In this document: in pieces, positions 1 through 54,277 of the stretch | How positions within the stretch are numbered: position 1 is the stretch's first letter | Layout: the number at the start of each line of letters is the position of its first letter | DNA from: Gymnorhina tibicen | Taxonomy: Eukaryota; Chordata; Aves; Passeriformes; Artamidae | Length of the DNA: 64,000 bases | Assembly (NCBI GenBank): GCA_013399875.1 | Contig: VXAZ01000447.1 | Coordinates: 1,246,017 to 1,310,016, forward strand | Direction: 5' to 3' | The notes under the pieces: generated by a model | Database searches by the model: none | Seen by the model: only the letters and a program-made list of their open reading frames with translations | Told to the model about the DNA's origin: nothing | Translations under genes and position numbers: made by a program

Positions 1-290
1 GGCCCGGCCCGGCCTTGGCCTGGCCGTGGGGCGGGGGCGGCGGGCAGAGACAATGCCGGGCGGGCGGGCGGCCTGCTCGCCGTGCCCGGCCGCGGCCTGC
101 GGCCAGGCACCCGCGGAACGGGAAACATCCCTGGGCTGCGGGGACGCAGCTGGGGCTGCGGGCAGAAGTGGAGGGGGTGCTCTTCTGGAAGGTGCTGGGG
201 ATGGCGGGGGCGCCGCTAGTTGCAGAGGGAAGCCGTGCTGGAGGGAGCTTCCCTTGGAGAAGGAGGGAGCTAGTGATGTCTCCGCGGGAG
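1..290 (+). promoter_or_regulatory. CKAP5: CpG-rich promoter / probable non-coding exon 1 of CKAP5
   Basis: This is the only strongly CpG- and G+C-rich stretch near the CKAP5 5' end. It contains a GC-box cluster at about 28-40 and many CG dinucleotides to about 130, then grades into ordinary AT-rich intron by about 300. A CpG-island promoter is expected for a housekeeping gene such as CKAP5, and the first coding exon at 6015 begins with untranslated sequence after a splice acceptor, so a non-coding exon must lie upstream. I could not decide the exon 1 donor site or the transcription start. Exon 1 could also begin before the window. The short reading frames here look like chance products of high GC. 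Confidence 0.6.
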
Positions 291-3200
291 CTTTCCTTCA
301 TCAGCAGTTCAGGCCGTCCTTTTAAAGAACATCACATGAGCCTTTTCATGCCTGAGCTTTGTAAAACCTCTTGAGGGATGGGGGACTTTGCAGGTTATAA
401 GCACAGTCCCAGTGACATCTTTCACTCCAACTGTCCACCCTTAGAATTATGTCAGTGCATGCCTGTGCACTTGCCCGTGGATTGCCCTTTTCCCTTTTGC
501 CCTTCTCAACTCCGTGAGACTGGCTTCACTCCAGGCTTACCCATGCAGATACAAATTGCTTTTAGTCTTAGCTGTAACAGAAAGTCAGTTTATTTTGCAT
601 TGTCTCTCACTTTTAGATGAGTGTAAAAGAAAGGCCCTGATTACTTTCAGAGGCCATATATTAAAATGTATTTTTTCCAGAGAAATTAATTATTTATATA
701 TCTTACCAATAACTTGTCATTTATGCTGTTAGAATTTCACTGAGGTGAGTTAGGACATACAAGTTAGAGCAGGCAAGAGAGAATTTGATGGTGTTTGTTC
801 TTGAATGCCATTTCATTGCTGCTGAAGCAGTAGCTTCTTTTTAGCATGCGTTTCTCCTTTTTCTTTTCATTATTCCAAGGTCTTGCTATTTTTTCATCAA
901 GAGTCTGTGTATCTTGCAACTTATAATTCATCTATCAATTAAAAATGCCAGCCTTTATAATTCTGTAAAATTTTTTTGCCTACTGTGTTATGATCACTTG
1001 AGTCTTCAACCTTTTTTCTGAGCTACTCTATGTTGTGTCTAATGGGAAGGTTTGGTTGGCAAATGCAAAAAAAAACATATTGGGCTAAACTTCTAAGAAA
1101 GTGAGACTTCATTTCAGAGCCAAAGAGCAAATGTGACCCAAAACTGCCATTAAACAAACAAACAAATAAAAATCTTTCTGCTAGGAAAACTGTGGCTGCA
1201 CTAGCAGAGATCTGTCTGTCAAGAAATACAGTTTTATCTGAAATGTGACATCCAACTATACACACTCCAAATTTGTGCCCTACTGTATAGGAACATTTCA
1301 AACGGATTTTTCCTTTAAAAAGACCTGTCTTGATTTCTCAGAACTTAGTCTTGAGTAATGCTTTTGAGAATCTTTCTGAATATGAAAATATTTGATGATG
1401 TTCTTGTGCCACAGTAATATTCAATAGGTGAAAGTGAGTAGGAAGAAGTAGACAATCAGTATTAATAAACAGCTGGTTTTGTTTAGTATAAAATGGCTTC
1501 CTAGTTTGCCATTGTGCATCTTCTGTAGAAAATGGTCTGGAAGCTGACACTTCACAATAAAATGTAATGATAGGTGATGAATGTATGCTTTAAAAGAAAT
1601 CACATTTCAGAATGTTAATGATGGAAAGACTTTTCCTTAGTGGTACCCCATACTATAACCTATAATGTTAATGCAGTTCAGATCTCAAAATTGTAGCAGG
1701 AAAAGCATTTATTTAGCAGTTGAGTAGGAGCTGTTCAGAGTAGCGCATGGTTAATCCAAACTCTGATGTTTTGATACTTTGCCACAATCTTTTAATGTGT
1801 TGATAAATTTGTTTCCCAAACTTACCTATATTCATTTGAGAATTCTCACTTTTATGTTTGAAATTCTTGGATTTGTGCTGCCTTGTAAATGCTTTCCACT
1901 CTTGCCAAATTTTGCATGATCTCTCTTCAAAAGATCCCGTTCTTTTCTTGATGGTCTTCATTTTCTCACTGTTCCATAATATAAACTTGCCCTGCCAAGA
2001 ACTGTCAGGAAAGATTTGTTATTTGTCTCCACTACAGATTTATCGGGTGACTTGCTTTTGGAAATGTTGCATTGACCACTTTTATGACAAATGTCTCTCA
2101 CAAAACTTACTTTGGTGGTTCAGTTGCTTCAGAGGTCTTGTTTTCTGGATTTTACCAAAATGAATGCTGTTCCTGAAAGACTTAATTCTGTTCCAAGTTG
2201 TGGCAACAAAAAAATCTATGTAGGTCAAACACTTCATTGCTGCAAATTCACTAGTAATAACAGAATTTAGCTGTGTTACCGTATAATGAGGCCACTTGCT
2301 ACTTGGATATTGAGCAATGACTTGAGGTTTACATGTCTTTGCAAAGAAGCTTTTGAGAAAAACCTTTTTGTCAAATGTGGGATACTCTGTGATCATACAG
2401 AACCCAGTGACTTAATTGAAATGAGAAACAACAGTCTTTTATTCTTGTAAATGCAAGATGTAGACAGTACAAAATCTTGGCATTCGGACAGACGTGAGCA
2501 GTGATGAAGCTAGAAAGACTGGATTTTTAAGAAGGAGCTTTCCCTCTGTGACCATGGAATACTTTTTGAGAAATTGTCTGTTCTAAAGGGATTTGTATGT
2601 TACTGGGGGGAGTATAATTTTATCACTATTTTTAGATGCCAGATTCAGTGCAGAAGGCAACTTAACCCATTTTGTAATTGAAGTATTGACTGTAGATGTT
2701 AATGACTAAAAATAGTAGGAGAACTGAATTGACCAGACTGAAAAAAATAGGTGAAACGCTATTTCATGGTCATTCAACTCCCCTCCCTGTGTCTGTCTCT
2801 CTTACCATGTGTGATCCTTCCAAGTTAAGTACATTGTGATGTGGAAAGGGAAATCCTAGATCCTTTTCTTCTAGATTCTGTAGTGTACAAGCAAGAGGTT
2901 ATACTTGTGGCAGTGAACTGTTGTATATGTGTAAGGGCAAAAATAATTGTAAATCGGTATTGGTCTTGTAATGGACAAGCCTTTTTAATAGAGTTGCTAT
3001 TGACTTTAGGATTTGAACTGAATTGAGGTTTGTAGTACTTCATTGAGGACTGTCTTATAATAAGACTTCTTTCCTTGGCAGAACAGTTCTCTGGAGAGAA
3101 ATAAATGTTTGTTTTCATTGTTGAAGTAGGAAGTTCATGCTTTTGTCAGTTTTCTAAAAAACAGAGTGTAGATGTCTAGTACAGGTGCCAAAATTTTATC

Positions 3201-6014
3201 CTGGTGTTTCTGTTGCTGGCACGTGTGTTAGTGCTTTCTTCCCCTTTTTGTTTCTGTTGACAATAACTATTGTCCTTGTATTGGTTCCTCATGTGTGCTT
3301 CAACAAAAAAAATATAAAGAAGCAATAGCTTGAATTACTTCCAAGTTTCTGATTAAGAATCATAACTACCTGATTTTCTAAAAAGTTCACTCTGCTTGTT
3401 CTTCGCAAAGGTGACATTGGGAAGGGACCACTGCATCTATTTATGTTGTCTGCATCCACACTGAGGAAGTACTCCATTATTTCTATATTGGTGCATTAAA
3501 ATGAAGATATTCCTAATGCAAGCTCAGTTTATACTGGCAAAGCTGTCTTTGCTGATGGCACTTGGCTGCAGAACTAACTTGAGTAATGGGGAATTTTACT
3601 GCTGGAAACTGTGTTCACTCTAGAGCGCTCTTGCATCCATTGCTCGGTGGGCTGTTTGGAAGGCTTTTAATGTGAATTCAGTCTTATTTCTTGCTTTTGG
3701 CGAGAAGTCATCACCTTCATAGAATTAGATATATTTTACCTCCCACCTCTGTGTCTGCCATGAGCATCTTGCTTTTGGGTGTGGGGTGGTGCTTTTTTTT
3801 GTGTTGTTTCGGTGCGTGTGTTTGGTTTTTGTTTTTTGATGGATTTGGGGTTTTTTGTTTGGTTGGTTTTTTTAATAGGTAAAATGCATTGAGTTTGAAT
3901 CAGGAGTCTTGTTGATTTCTGTTTAATTTTGAACTCTCTCAGTAGGCTGAAGGAGGGATAAGAGGAGAGCTTGGGGCAGAGAAAACATAAGCAGGAGTTT
4001 AAACAGGTGAAAGCAGATCCACTGCAAAAGGCTGATGAGGTTTGGATGCAGTAACTCGCTTGCCCTTTTGACCTTGTATGATTGTTTGGGGTTGGTATGG
4101 CCTTTGAGTTCTATTCTTATTGTAAATTTTAATTTGGAGTACCTTTTTTGTCAGTTCCTGACATGGAGGAATGCTGTGACTGGGGTTTTTTTTCTTTTGT
4201 TTTTTAGTAAATTGAGCATTAAAAAAGCTAGTGAAACAGAATTAACAGTTGAGTAGAGTGTGTTCTAGGTAGCCTCACTTCTGAGTACTTTGCTTCTTAC
4301 ATAATGAGAGTATCCTTTCATTCTCAGTGGTTTACAGTTCTTTGGCCCTCGCAAAATTTTTTTTTTTCTTTAGAGGCATACTTGGTACCACTGTGCTGAT
4401 GTCAAGAAAAAATAGCCATATTGTTGTTTGTTTTGATGAGAAAGGAAATGAGAAGGACAAACCATAATAACACTTGGATACACTTGTTTATGTATGTAGT
4501 CAACTTGTGTTCTGACATTGACTCTTGTTTTACTGCCATTGGGCGAATTAATAGTTCATGCAATTATAGTGAGAACAGTATTATCATCCATAGGAACTTG
4601 TAAATATTTAAGGCAAGCTTAGTGTAATTTGCTGTGGGGCTCTGTGTGTTGGTGACAGGTGGGGGTTTTGGAGTTCTTTGTGTTTCCTATGGTTTTTCTT
4701 TTTTAATTATTGGGAGGTTGGGTTGTTATTTTTTAAAGTATCTTATAACTAATTCCAGAAGGAATAAAAAAGACTGTTTTTACTGTATGCTGTTGCTAGC
4801 CTAATTTTGCTATCAAGTCAGATGTATGTGTTAGTGTTGTGTGGCTGGCAGAAGGCTTTGAAGAACTTGCTTATGTTAATTTATGTGAGTGAAAATACAC
4901 CTCTAATTCAAGGGATTAATTTTCTACAGAGAATCTCTGAGTATTACGTGAAATACTTTGTAGGCTAAAGTATACAGCTTTGCTGGTATAGGCTGAATTT
5001 CTGTTAGGAGCATTCTGCTAGTTGTGTACTTATATGCCTGTACTGATAAATGGTTGTGTATGGCTGGGTTATAGGGTTTTGGGCTTGGTCTACAAATTCA
5101 GACTGGTGTGTTGAAATGTGTTAGTCCCTCTCTGGTTTGATTTTGTGCATATAAATAACCCTGGAAGCCCTTTTTACTGCTGCTGCTATTTTCATTTTGC
5201 TGATCTCTCTGCATCAGACATGTTTTCTCATTATTTTCTGAACAGTCAGGTTAGTTGTACAATAAGTCTGAGATGGGCTTTGAGCCTGAGATCTTATCTG
5301 TCATACCGTAATAGTCAGTGTTCTTATTCTAATCTGAAGGGAAGGGGGAAACCACTAGAACTTGAATGAGTAAGGATTTGAGCCCTACACGTGGCAAGAA
5401 ATTGATCTCTTGTCGACAGTTGCTGACGCTGGCTACATTAGAATTAGGGCAAAAATGGGTTTTGTTCTTCTCAGTAACTGTTCATTTCAGCTGTGCTATT
5501 TGTAAAGTTGTTAAAATGGCTGTCCTTACACTTGCATCTGATTATTTTTTGACACTGATTCATGGCACCTGTTGCTAAAAGCACGTGTCAGTAAGAGTCA
5601 GTTTTTAGTGTTGATGGCAGCTCATTTTGGTTTAGTGCCTTAGCTGTACTACTTTCTTCCTCAAGCTTAGGTGAGGTTATATTCCACATGCTTTTTTGGC
5701 TTGCTAAAACTTTCACTGATTGAGACTTGTAGTGTCAGAAATACTACAAATTGCACTGCTCTCTACTCTTTAATGGCTTCTGGTAATTTTCTAGGGCTAA
5801 AAAAATAGTGGTCTGGTCTTCAAGGTGTGTATCTAAATATAATTACAACCTTGGATTACATATTAGCAATGAGATTTGCTACAGAATTGGGGTGGGGTTT
5901 TGGTGGGGGGGAGGCTGGGTTTTTTTTTGGTTTTGTGTTTTTGTATTTTTAGGTATAAGTATGTATACACCCAGTATATATTTTTCTCTTTTCTAACTTG
6001 TCCTTTCTCCACAG
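291..6014 (+). other. CKAP5: CKAP5 first intron, no coding sequence seen
   Basis: About 5.7 kb of AT-rich sequence without a recognisable exon, RNA gene or full repeat. It ends in a good pyrimidine tract and AG at 6013-6014. Two blocks are strikingly G/T-rich on the sense strand (about 3775-3880 and 5885-5960). The second contains a run pattern able to form a G-quadruplex (5889-5919). None of the short open frames here has codon structure or similarity that I recognise. Confidence 0.6.
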
Positions 6015-6043
6015 AAATTACTGTAGTTATAGAGAGAGCCTGA

Positions 6044-47648
<41,605 letters not shown>

Positions 47649-48130
47649 AGATGCAAAGAGACGGTATCGCTGTTGCTTGGGGCTGTCTTCAGCTTTAGTT
47701 TACTAAACTAGAAGTCTTCATAGTTAAATGGCCTCGTTTAGGCCTAATGTATACAAACTGGTTTATGTATAATACAGTGGATTTTGGGGGGTTGAGTCAT
47801 TGTGGCACAAGTATTTGTACATAATCTGCTTCTCAATGAGCATCTCTTTGACAATAGAAGGCTGTCTGTGTATTAGTTTTAGTGTACAGACCTGTAAACA
47901 ACCATCCTCTTGCTCAGACTAGTTTCTCATGACTTGGGGTTTTTATTTGTAAAGTTGTCTTTAAAATCTTTTCCTAGTTCTTATCTCTTAGAAGACCTTT
48001 AGTGATTTCACTTTTAATTTTGTGAATTCTTCTCCATGTAATCCTTGAACCGTTGATTCTGTATGGACACATGGCATGAAGTAACTAATTTAAGTGTCTT
48101 TTGTAAATAAAGTTTGCATTAACTATACCA
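47649..48130 (+). other. CKAP5: CKAP5 3' untranslated region
   Basis: After the stop codon the sequence is AT-rich and non-coding up to a canonical AATAAA at 48106-48111; cleavage would be expected at about 48125-48135. A second AATAAA at 49733-49738 could give a longer 3' UTR of about 2.1 kb. Confidence 0.75.
48106..48111 (+). terminator. CKAP5: Polyadenylation signal AATAAA, CKAP5
   Basis: Canonical hexamer 458 nt after the CKAP5 stop codon, on the sense strand, followed by a T/G-containing stretch. It is the first AATAAA downstream of the stop. Confidence 0.75.
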
Positions 48131-50984
48131 GCCTCTATAGCAACAGCAGCGACTGCTGATTAGAGGTCACTCTCTATTCCTGAATGTTAGTGACTGGGCA
48201 TCTAGAAACTGAACTAAGCTATTTCTGACATGAACCTTGGCGTTTGGATACACTATAAGGAAAATGAGTGGAAATACTGTCTGTGGGTGCAGTCCTGAGA
48301 CGTTGCACTCTTACTTCTATGAGTAGTAGTACATTTTTCATATAGTTTCTTTTTTGTTTTGGAATATGTTTCTGTAACTTGAGAATATTCAGTTTGCTGA
48401 AACGCTTATTTTGAATTATCTAGTCCTTGTGATGCCTTTACCCAGATTGTGTGGTCCCATCTGAGGGAGTTTTCTTTGAGGGAGCCTGCTGCTGTTGATA
48501 TGGAATAGACTAGCAGTGGTGTATGGTCAGTGGACTCATTTATCCTGAACTCCTGTGGCTAAGCAATGTTCCTCATGCAGGTAGACCTCACTCACTACAT
48601 TCTTTTTGCTCTTAAACGTCAGGTCAGTGATCTCTACCATTTTGTAACTAAGACACCTAAGTAGAGCTAATCTGCAGAAGTTGTAGCCACTTGGTTTTTT
48701 TTTATGAGTGATTGATTAGCCTTTTTCAGAAGCTCCAAATAATGAAGATTAAGACAGACACATTGTGTATCCTTTCTAGCCCTTTCATTTTTAGGGAGGT
48801 AATGTATTTTCACCTTACTACCACTTCCATGTGAGAATTGGTTGTGAAGCATAAATTGCACATCTATTCCATAGCTAGAACAGTTATTGAAGAGTTGGAC
48901 AGGCAGACTTAAAATAACACACTTATATGCTAGATTTTAATCTGTTCCGTGTAACTGCTGCTTTTGTTGTTTGCTATGTGGACCAGCAGTCCCTGCGTAA
49001 GGGCCATTACTGAAACTGTCTTGCCTGATTACAGTAAAAATGTGGCTTTAAATTAGTACTTGTACAACAGATCTATGCCAGAGCTTCTGCAAATGTCTGA
49101 AATCTTCCTTTCACAGGACCCCTAGGCTGGGGTTGCAGTTGACATAATGCTGCTTGGTGCTTATGGTGAGTTTGCACACTGTGATAGCAGGTGATCACGA
49201 GCATTCTCCATCCTGTGTTGATTGATATGGCACCATTCATTGCTCCACCACCTCGATTTAGTAGTCACAGTCTCCTCTCATAACCTGAAACGGGCATGCA
49301 CTTGTGGAACAGAGCTCTGTTACGAGTGGGGGGTTGGCCCTTACTGGTAAGTGCTGTGGTTTTGTGCACTTAAACTGGGGCAGTTTGTGAATAGTTTGTG
49401 TTGGCTGACACTAGAGTTACTGCCACTACCTCTCAATTACTAGCTGCTCTCTGAAACTTAATGACATTTAAATTAATCCATATGTTTCTTTACCATATTC
49501 AGCAGACATTCTGAAGAACTATTTGTTAATGAGCTCAGGATGTTAAAACAATGCCTGCAAACCTGCATAAACTATTTTAAATTTGAAGCTGAATCGAAAG
49601 TGAAATACAGGAATATTTGAGTAGCAGAAGATATAGTTGTTTTTATGAATGAGTTTTTGCCCTGTGTCTTTGTAGTGTTTGGTTGGACTCAATATCCTGG
49701 GAGTTCTGAACTAAAACTTGTGCACATAAATTAATAAAGCCTAATCTTTAGCCCAGACAATATTTAAATAACATTAAACTGAATTTTAAAAATGATTCCT
49801 CTGTATTGTTTGTAACAAGTCAATATGAACAATGACTTTATCCAGAAACTGTATGGTCCTGGTTCCCCTCTTGTCACAGATTATTTGACAGTAGTGAAGG
49901 AGTGAGGCTTAAAATTTATACATTAGAAGGGCTAAACATTTTCAGTGTTCAGTGTCTGTGGTTATCAATGACTTTAAACAGTTGTGAAACATGAACTCTT
50001 GAGGTTTTGTTCTTCAGATTTCTTTGAGAGGTTGGTTTTTATGCTTTATTTGGGCAATCAGATTGGGCTGCTTAAAGTTGGTTCCCAAATGAGCCATTTA
50101 AAAGGAGGTGGCCAGACACTAATTGATCAATGACTCTCTTTGTAGAACAACTAATTTCACTGTTGCCTGTTTCTGTGACTTTATGGCACTATGAGTGAGG
50201 AGTTTAGAAATATGGTGCCATAGGGAGCAAGGAGAATTTCAAATCTCATTGATTGTCTTAGCAGGAAATTGGGCTGAAGGATTGGGTGGTCAAGAATTTG
50301 TGTTTACTGCTGTACTCCTGGGTCCTCAGTGGTCCAAAATTGCTGCTAAAGAGGAGTTTATGAAAAACTGAAGCTTGTTTTTGGAGAGATCCCTTTTAGA
50401 AGTCTTTATAACACCAGCAAACAGGTATAGTGCAGGATGCTTCCATTGGAGGCTTTGACAATGACTGCATGAATTGCTTCCTTCTGAATCTTGCTATGCA
50501 GGTGGAAAATACGATGAGGACCCAGCAGCACCTGCTGTGTAGGAACTTACTAGAAGTGCTGCTTAATGTATTCAAGCTGCTATTCCTTTGTAGGATGAAT
50601 TGCACACAGTGGTGCTGGTATTTATTGCCTGCTGTTGTAGCTGAGAACAACGTTTGTCTGATCAAAACAGCTTCTAGTTGCTTTACTTTCGACATTGGTG
50701 TTTTGTGTAATGCCACAGGTACTGTAGGGTGGTTATCTCTGGTACATACATAGGTCTAAAACTGGAAGGGAGGAAAGGGATAGTGCACGAGGGCACAATC
50801 TTGCTTGCTGTGGCTGACATGGCCATTACATGAGGTCCAAAATCTGTTGATTATAGCTGATGGAAGGGAAGGGAATTTGTTTGAAGCACAACAGGTAATT
50901 AGCAGTACAGATAGTGCTGTGGTACTCCTGGCTACTGTCATAACTTAGATCCAACTGCAACTAAACTCAGCATGAATAAAAGGA
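48131..50984. other. Intergenic region between convergent CKAP5 and F2
   Basis: About 2.9 kb between the two 3' ends. I see no reading frame with coding character, no RNA gene and no CR1 fragment. It has AATAAA hexamers on the + strand at 49733-49738 and 50975-50980, which may serve as distal CKAP5 polyadenylation sites. Confidence 0.6.
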
Positions 50985-51004
50985 AGAAAATGGGGTTCAG
51001 AGCT

Positions 51005-51010
51005 TTTATT
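51005..51010 (-). terminator. F2: Polyadenylation signal AATAAA, F2
   Basis: TTTATT on the + strand reads as AATAAA on the F2 strand, about 130 nt after the F2 stop codon. A short 3' UTR is usual for prothrombin. Confidence 0.75.
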
Positions 51011-51138
51011 TTCAAGGGATAAGACTTTCATTTGTCAAGTTGAAAGGATATAACTTGTTTTACTTCAGGATCTTCTATACTTAGTTTTAAAGTGGAGCAC
51101 TGTAGTAAAACTGAGAACAAGCAAGGTAAATGCTTCAT

Positions 51139-54100
51139 CTATTGCCCGTGTTTTTCGATGGCTTTTCGCATCCACTTTTTCAGGCGGAATACATGGGTGT
51201 AAAATCCGTATTTGCCATCTCGGTCACAGCCTTCTCCCCATGAAACTATTCCCACTTGATACCAACGGTTGTCATCTGGGTTCTAAAGTAAAGAAAAAAT
51301 GGGATTGGCACAAGGAGCAAGAGACTTTGATACAATCAGAGCATCATTAAGGTTGGAAAAGACTTCCAAGATCAAGTCCAACCTTTGCCCAAACACCACC
51401 CTGTTAACTAAACCACAGCACAGCACTCTTTCAGTGAAGAAATTCCTCTTGGATGTCCAACCTGAACCTCCCTCGGCACAGCTTGAGGCCATTTTCTCTT
51501 GTCCTTTGCTTGACAGGAAGAAGAGGCCGACTGCCACCTAGCTTACAATCTCCTTTCAGTAGGGTCTCCCCTGAGCTTCATTTTCTCCAGGCTAAACAAG
51601 CCTAGCTGCCTCAGCCACGCCTCACAAGACTTGTGCTCAGGATCGTTTAGCAGCTTGGTTGCTCTCTCAGACCTAAACCTTGGATGTGCCCTAGCCTGTT
51701 TAATGATGGATGCTACTTTGGAATTCAGACTGGCATCTCCAACAGAGTTTGTTGGAGTCATTTTGTCTCTACTCTTAAATCTCTAATTAAGAATTGGCCA
51801 TCACTCATAAGTCCAGCAGGTGATCTCCCAATATGCTGAGAGCTCAGTATAGAAATGGGGCAGGATTCATCCCTGTTGCTCACCTTGGGTTTGCTTCAGC
51901 CACTCAGCAGTGGCTCAACTCTGCTACTATTTTTTAGACAATGAAGTCCAGCATAGAACAAATCTATCTCTGTATGTCTTAAAAGCTTGAACTTGTTGAA
52001 CATACCTTCATTACAAAAGGTCCCCCACTGTCCCCTTCACAGGCATCTCCTCTCTTCTGGTCATCAGGACTGTAACCTACAGGCAAGAAAAATGGACATT
52101 TGACTGTAGGGAGAGTGGCTGGTGTTGGCCATGTTTATTCTTTAAAGTTTTGGGATAAATGGCATAAATGTTTTGGGAGATTGTTCGCTGCTTCTGTCAA
52201 CTCTTGGACTTTTGTTTTTCACATATGTAAAAATTCAAACTCTGCATCTGTCTTTACAACATTCTTTAATCCACCCTCTCTCATTCCTGTTTTTTCATCA
52301 GAATTGCTGTTAGTGTCAATTGCACTGACACTGTATAACAGCTGTAGCTTGAGCTACTGTGCTTTTCTTGTCTTAGAAACTTACTTGTAATATTCTGTGT
52401 TCCCTGTTCTTCTGTTTACTATAAACTGTTGTCCCCACTTTCACCTTCCTGTCACTCTTAAGTTCTGCTTTTCCTCTCCCCAGCTGTCTTCCTAAAGTCT
52501 CACTGTGAAGAAGAAAAGGATTTCACTCATTCCTGATGAACTAGATAGTATCTCTGCATTTTCCCATCACCCGTCTCCATTTTTTCTGTATGTTTGCATC
52601 TCAGCTATTTCAGAGAATGTTGTCTAGAAAAAGAATCCGTAAGAACTCTATTTTCAGCACACTTGTGTAATTGGCTTCCATCCTAACTCAAGCAATTGTG
52701 TGTATTTAGAAGCAAGCAGCACAAATTTAGTCAAAAATCACTGGAGGCTTGCGTGTAGGAACTGATAAAGTCTGCACAAATGAAGAATACAGCAGGAACT
52801 ATTAAACTGGTACATAAATCCATAGTCTCTTGGTAACTTGAATTCTGTGTCCCCTTCTCACTCAAAAAGGGTATGGTACTAGAAGAGATTTAGGAAGGTA
52901 GGAGCCTTCAGAATTTGTGGGCAGAAGTATGAATGGACTCCAAAAGATTGAGACAAGCTAGTAGATAGGATAATAGGTGTGCAGCCTGTAGTTTAGAAAG
53001 TCACTGAACTGTTCCATGTATTGGTGAAAAGATAATTTTATTTGCTTAGTTTTCCCACAGCTGCTGCTGCTGCTACCTAGTACCATTAGATTAGTGCCTG
53101 ACACAGGTTGCTGTTGCAAACTTTATTCCTAGCTTTAAGTTCTCCAGCCTTTGTGTTTTCTGAGAGCTGAGAAAGTTCTCGTCATAGGGAAGTTATTCTT
53201 TGTGGAGGGCATTTGCAAATTTATCAGAAAGTAACCTTGCTGCACGAGTCACACTAGGAGCTCAGAGCCCTTGACTTCCTGTGCCTCCAGTGTTACTTAC
53301 CTGCACAAAACATATTGTCAGTGACTTTAACTCTGGTGGATGCCTTGCAGGTACTTTGGTCTACAATGGGCACGTTGACCTGTTGCAGAACTTTGGGCAG
53401 GTTGCTGGGGTTAGTGGCCCATGTTTCTTTCAAGTTTCCCCAACCAGTTACCCTCCCTTTGTAACCTGCCAGCATCAGCCTGTGGAAGGAAGCACAAGTA
53501 TAATTGAATGTATTGTAACAGCTTTCTCCTGCCTGGCACTCATGCTGCAAACAGCCCTGAGAAGTCATCTTTTCCTATCTCCCTCTCTCTCTCTCTTCTC
53601 CTCACCTCTGCACAACCTCTTTGGTAGGCAGGCAGACAGGATGGATATAGTCACTGAAGCTGATGGGTCTCTTTAAGTGCATGAGTGCAATGTCTCGGTC
53701 CATGTTCTCTTTCCAGTTGTACTTGGGATGGATGATGATTTTATCCAACAGAGCAATCTTCTCTTGATTCTTTTCATATCTGAAATAGTTATGAAGGAAA
53801 GAACTCACTGTACAGTAGCAGCTGAGAGTTTTCTGGAGTTCATGATACTCTCAGCTTTGCACCCTCTGAGACAATGCTGTCTTTACATAAGAGCACCCTT
53901 TTAGATTTCTCAGGCTTCCTTGCTCCCTTTCACTTTAACCTTTAGGATCAGCAAGAGCAGGAAATGACAGCCCCATTAGATCCTGTTATTGAGAGGCATG
54001 AAACATTAGCTATAATACTTCCTTGGGTACTGAATAACAGCCCAATTTCAAAGTATCTCATTACTCCAAGAGGCAGCCTCGTTCCTTCTCACTTCATCCA

Positions 54101-54277
54101 GACTCTTACTTTGCTCTTACGTGCTTGCCAATCCGCACCAATATGTCATTTGTAGTTAAGTTCTTGTCCCAGGGTGGATAAAAAAGACAGTGAGCAGCAG
54201 TCAGGATCCAGCTGTCACTGATGAGGCTGGCACCACACAGCAGCTCCTGAGGAGACTTTTTGTAGAGCATCACCTGC
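51139..54277 (-). CDS. F2: F2 coding exons 10-14: thrombin serine protease domain
   Basis: Exons are 54277-54110, 53779-53606, 53479-53301, 52076-52006 and 51282-51139. Visible motifs are TAAHC (catalytic His392), the thrombin-specific 60-loop YPPWDKN with an NLT sequon, DRDIAL (Asp448), [28 protein letters not shown] (Ser553) and the Na+-site region [14 protein letters not shown] with Tyr225 (chymotrypsin numbering). The basic exosite I segment VRAKYEKNQEK keeps its positive charges. The autolysis loop ([12 protein letters not shown]) is one residue shorter than human. The stop codon is at 51141-51139 after EKHGQ. The last intron holds a CR1 fragment. Confidence 0.96.

Noticed and set aside
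15..374. 119-codon and 99-codon open frames in the CpG-rich start of the window
   Set aside because: They are open only because of high GC. Their Arg/Gly/Ala-rich peptides have no family likeness, and the CKAP5 start codon is firmly at 6050.
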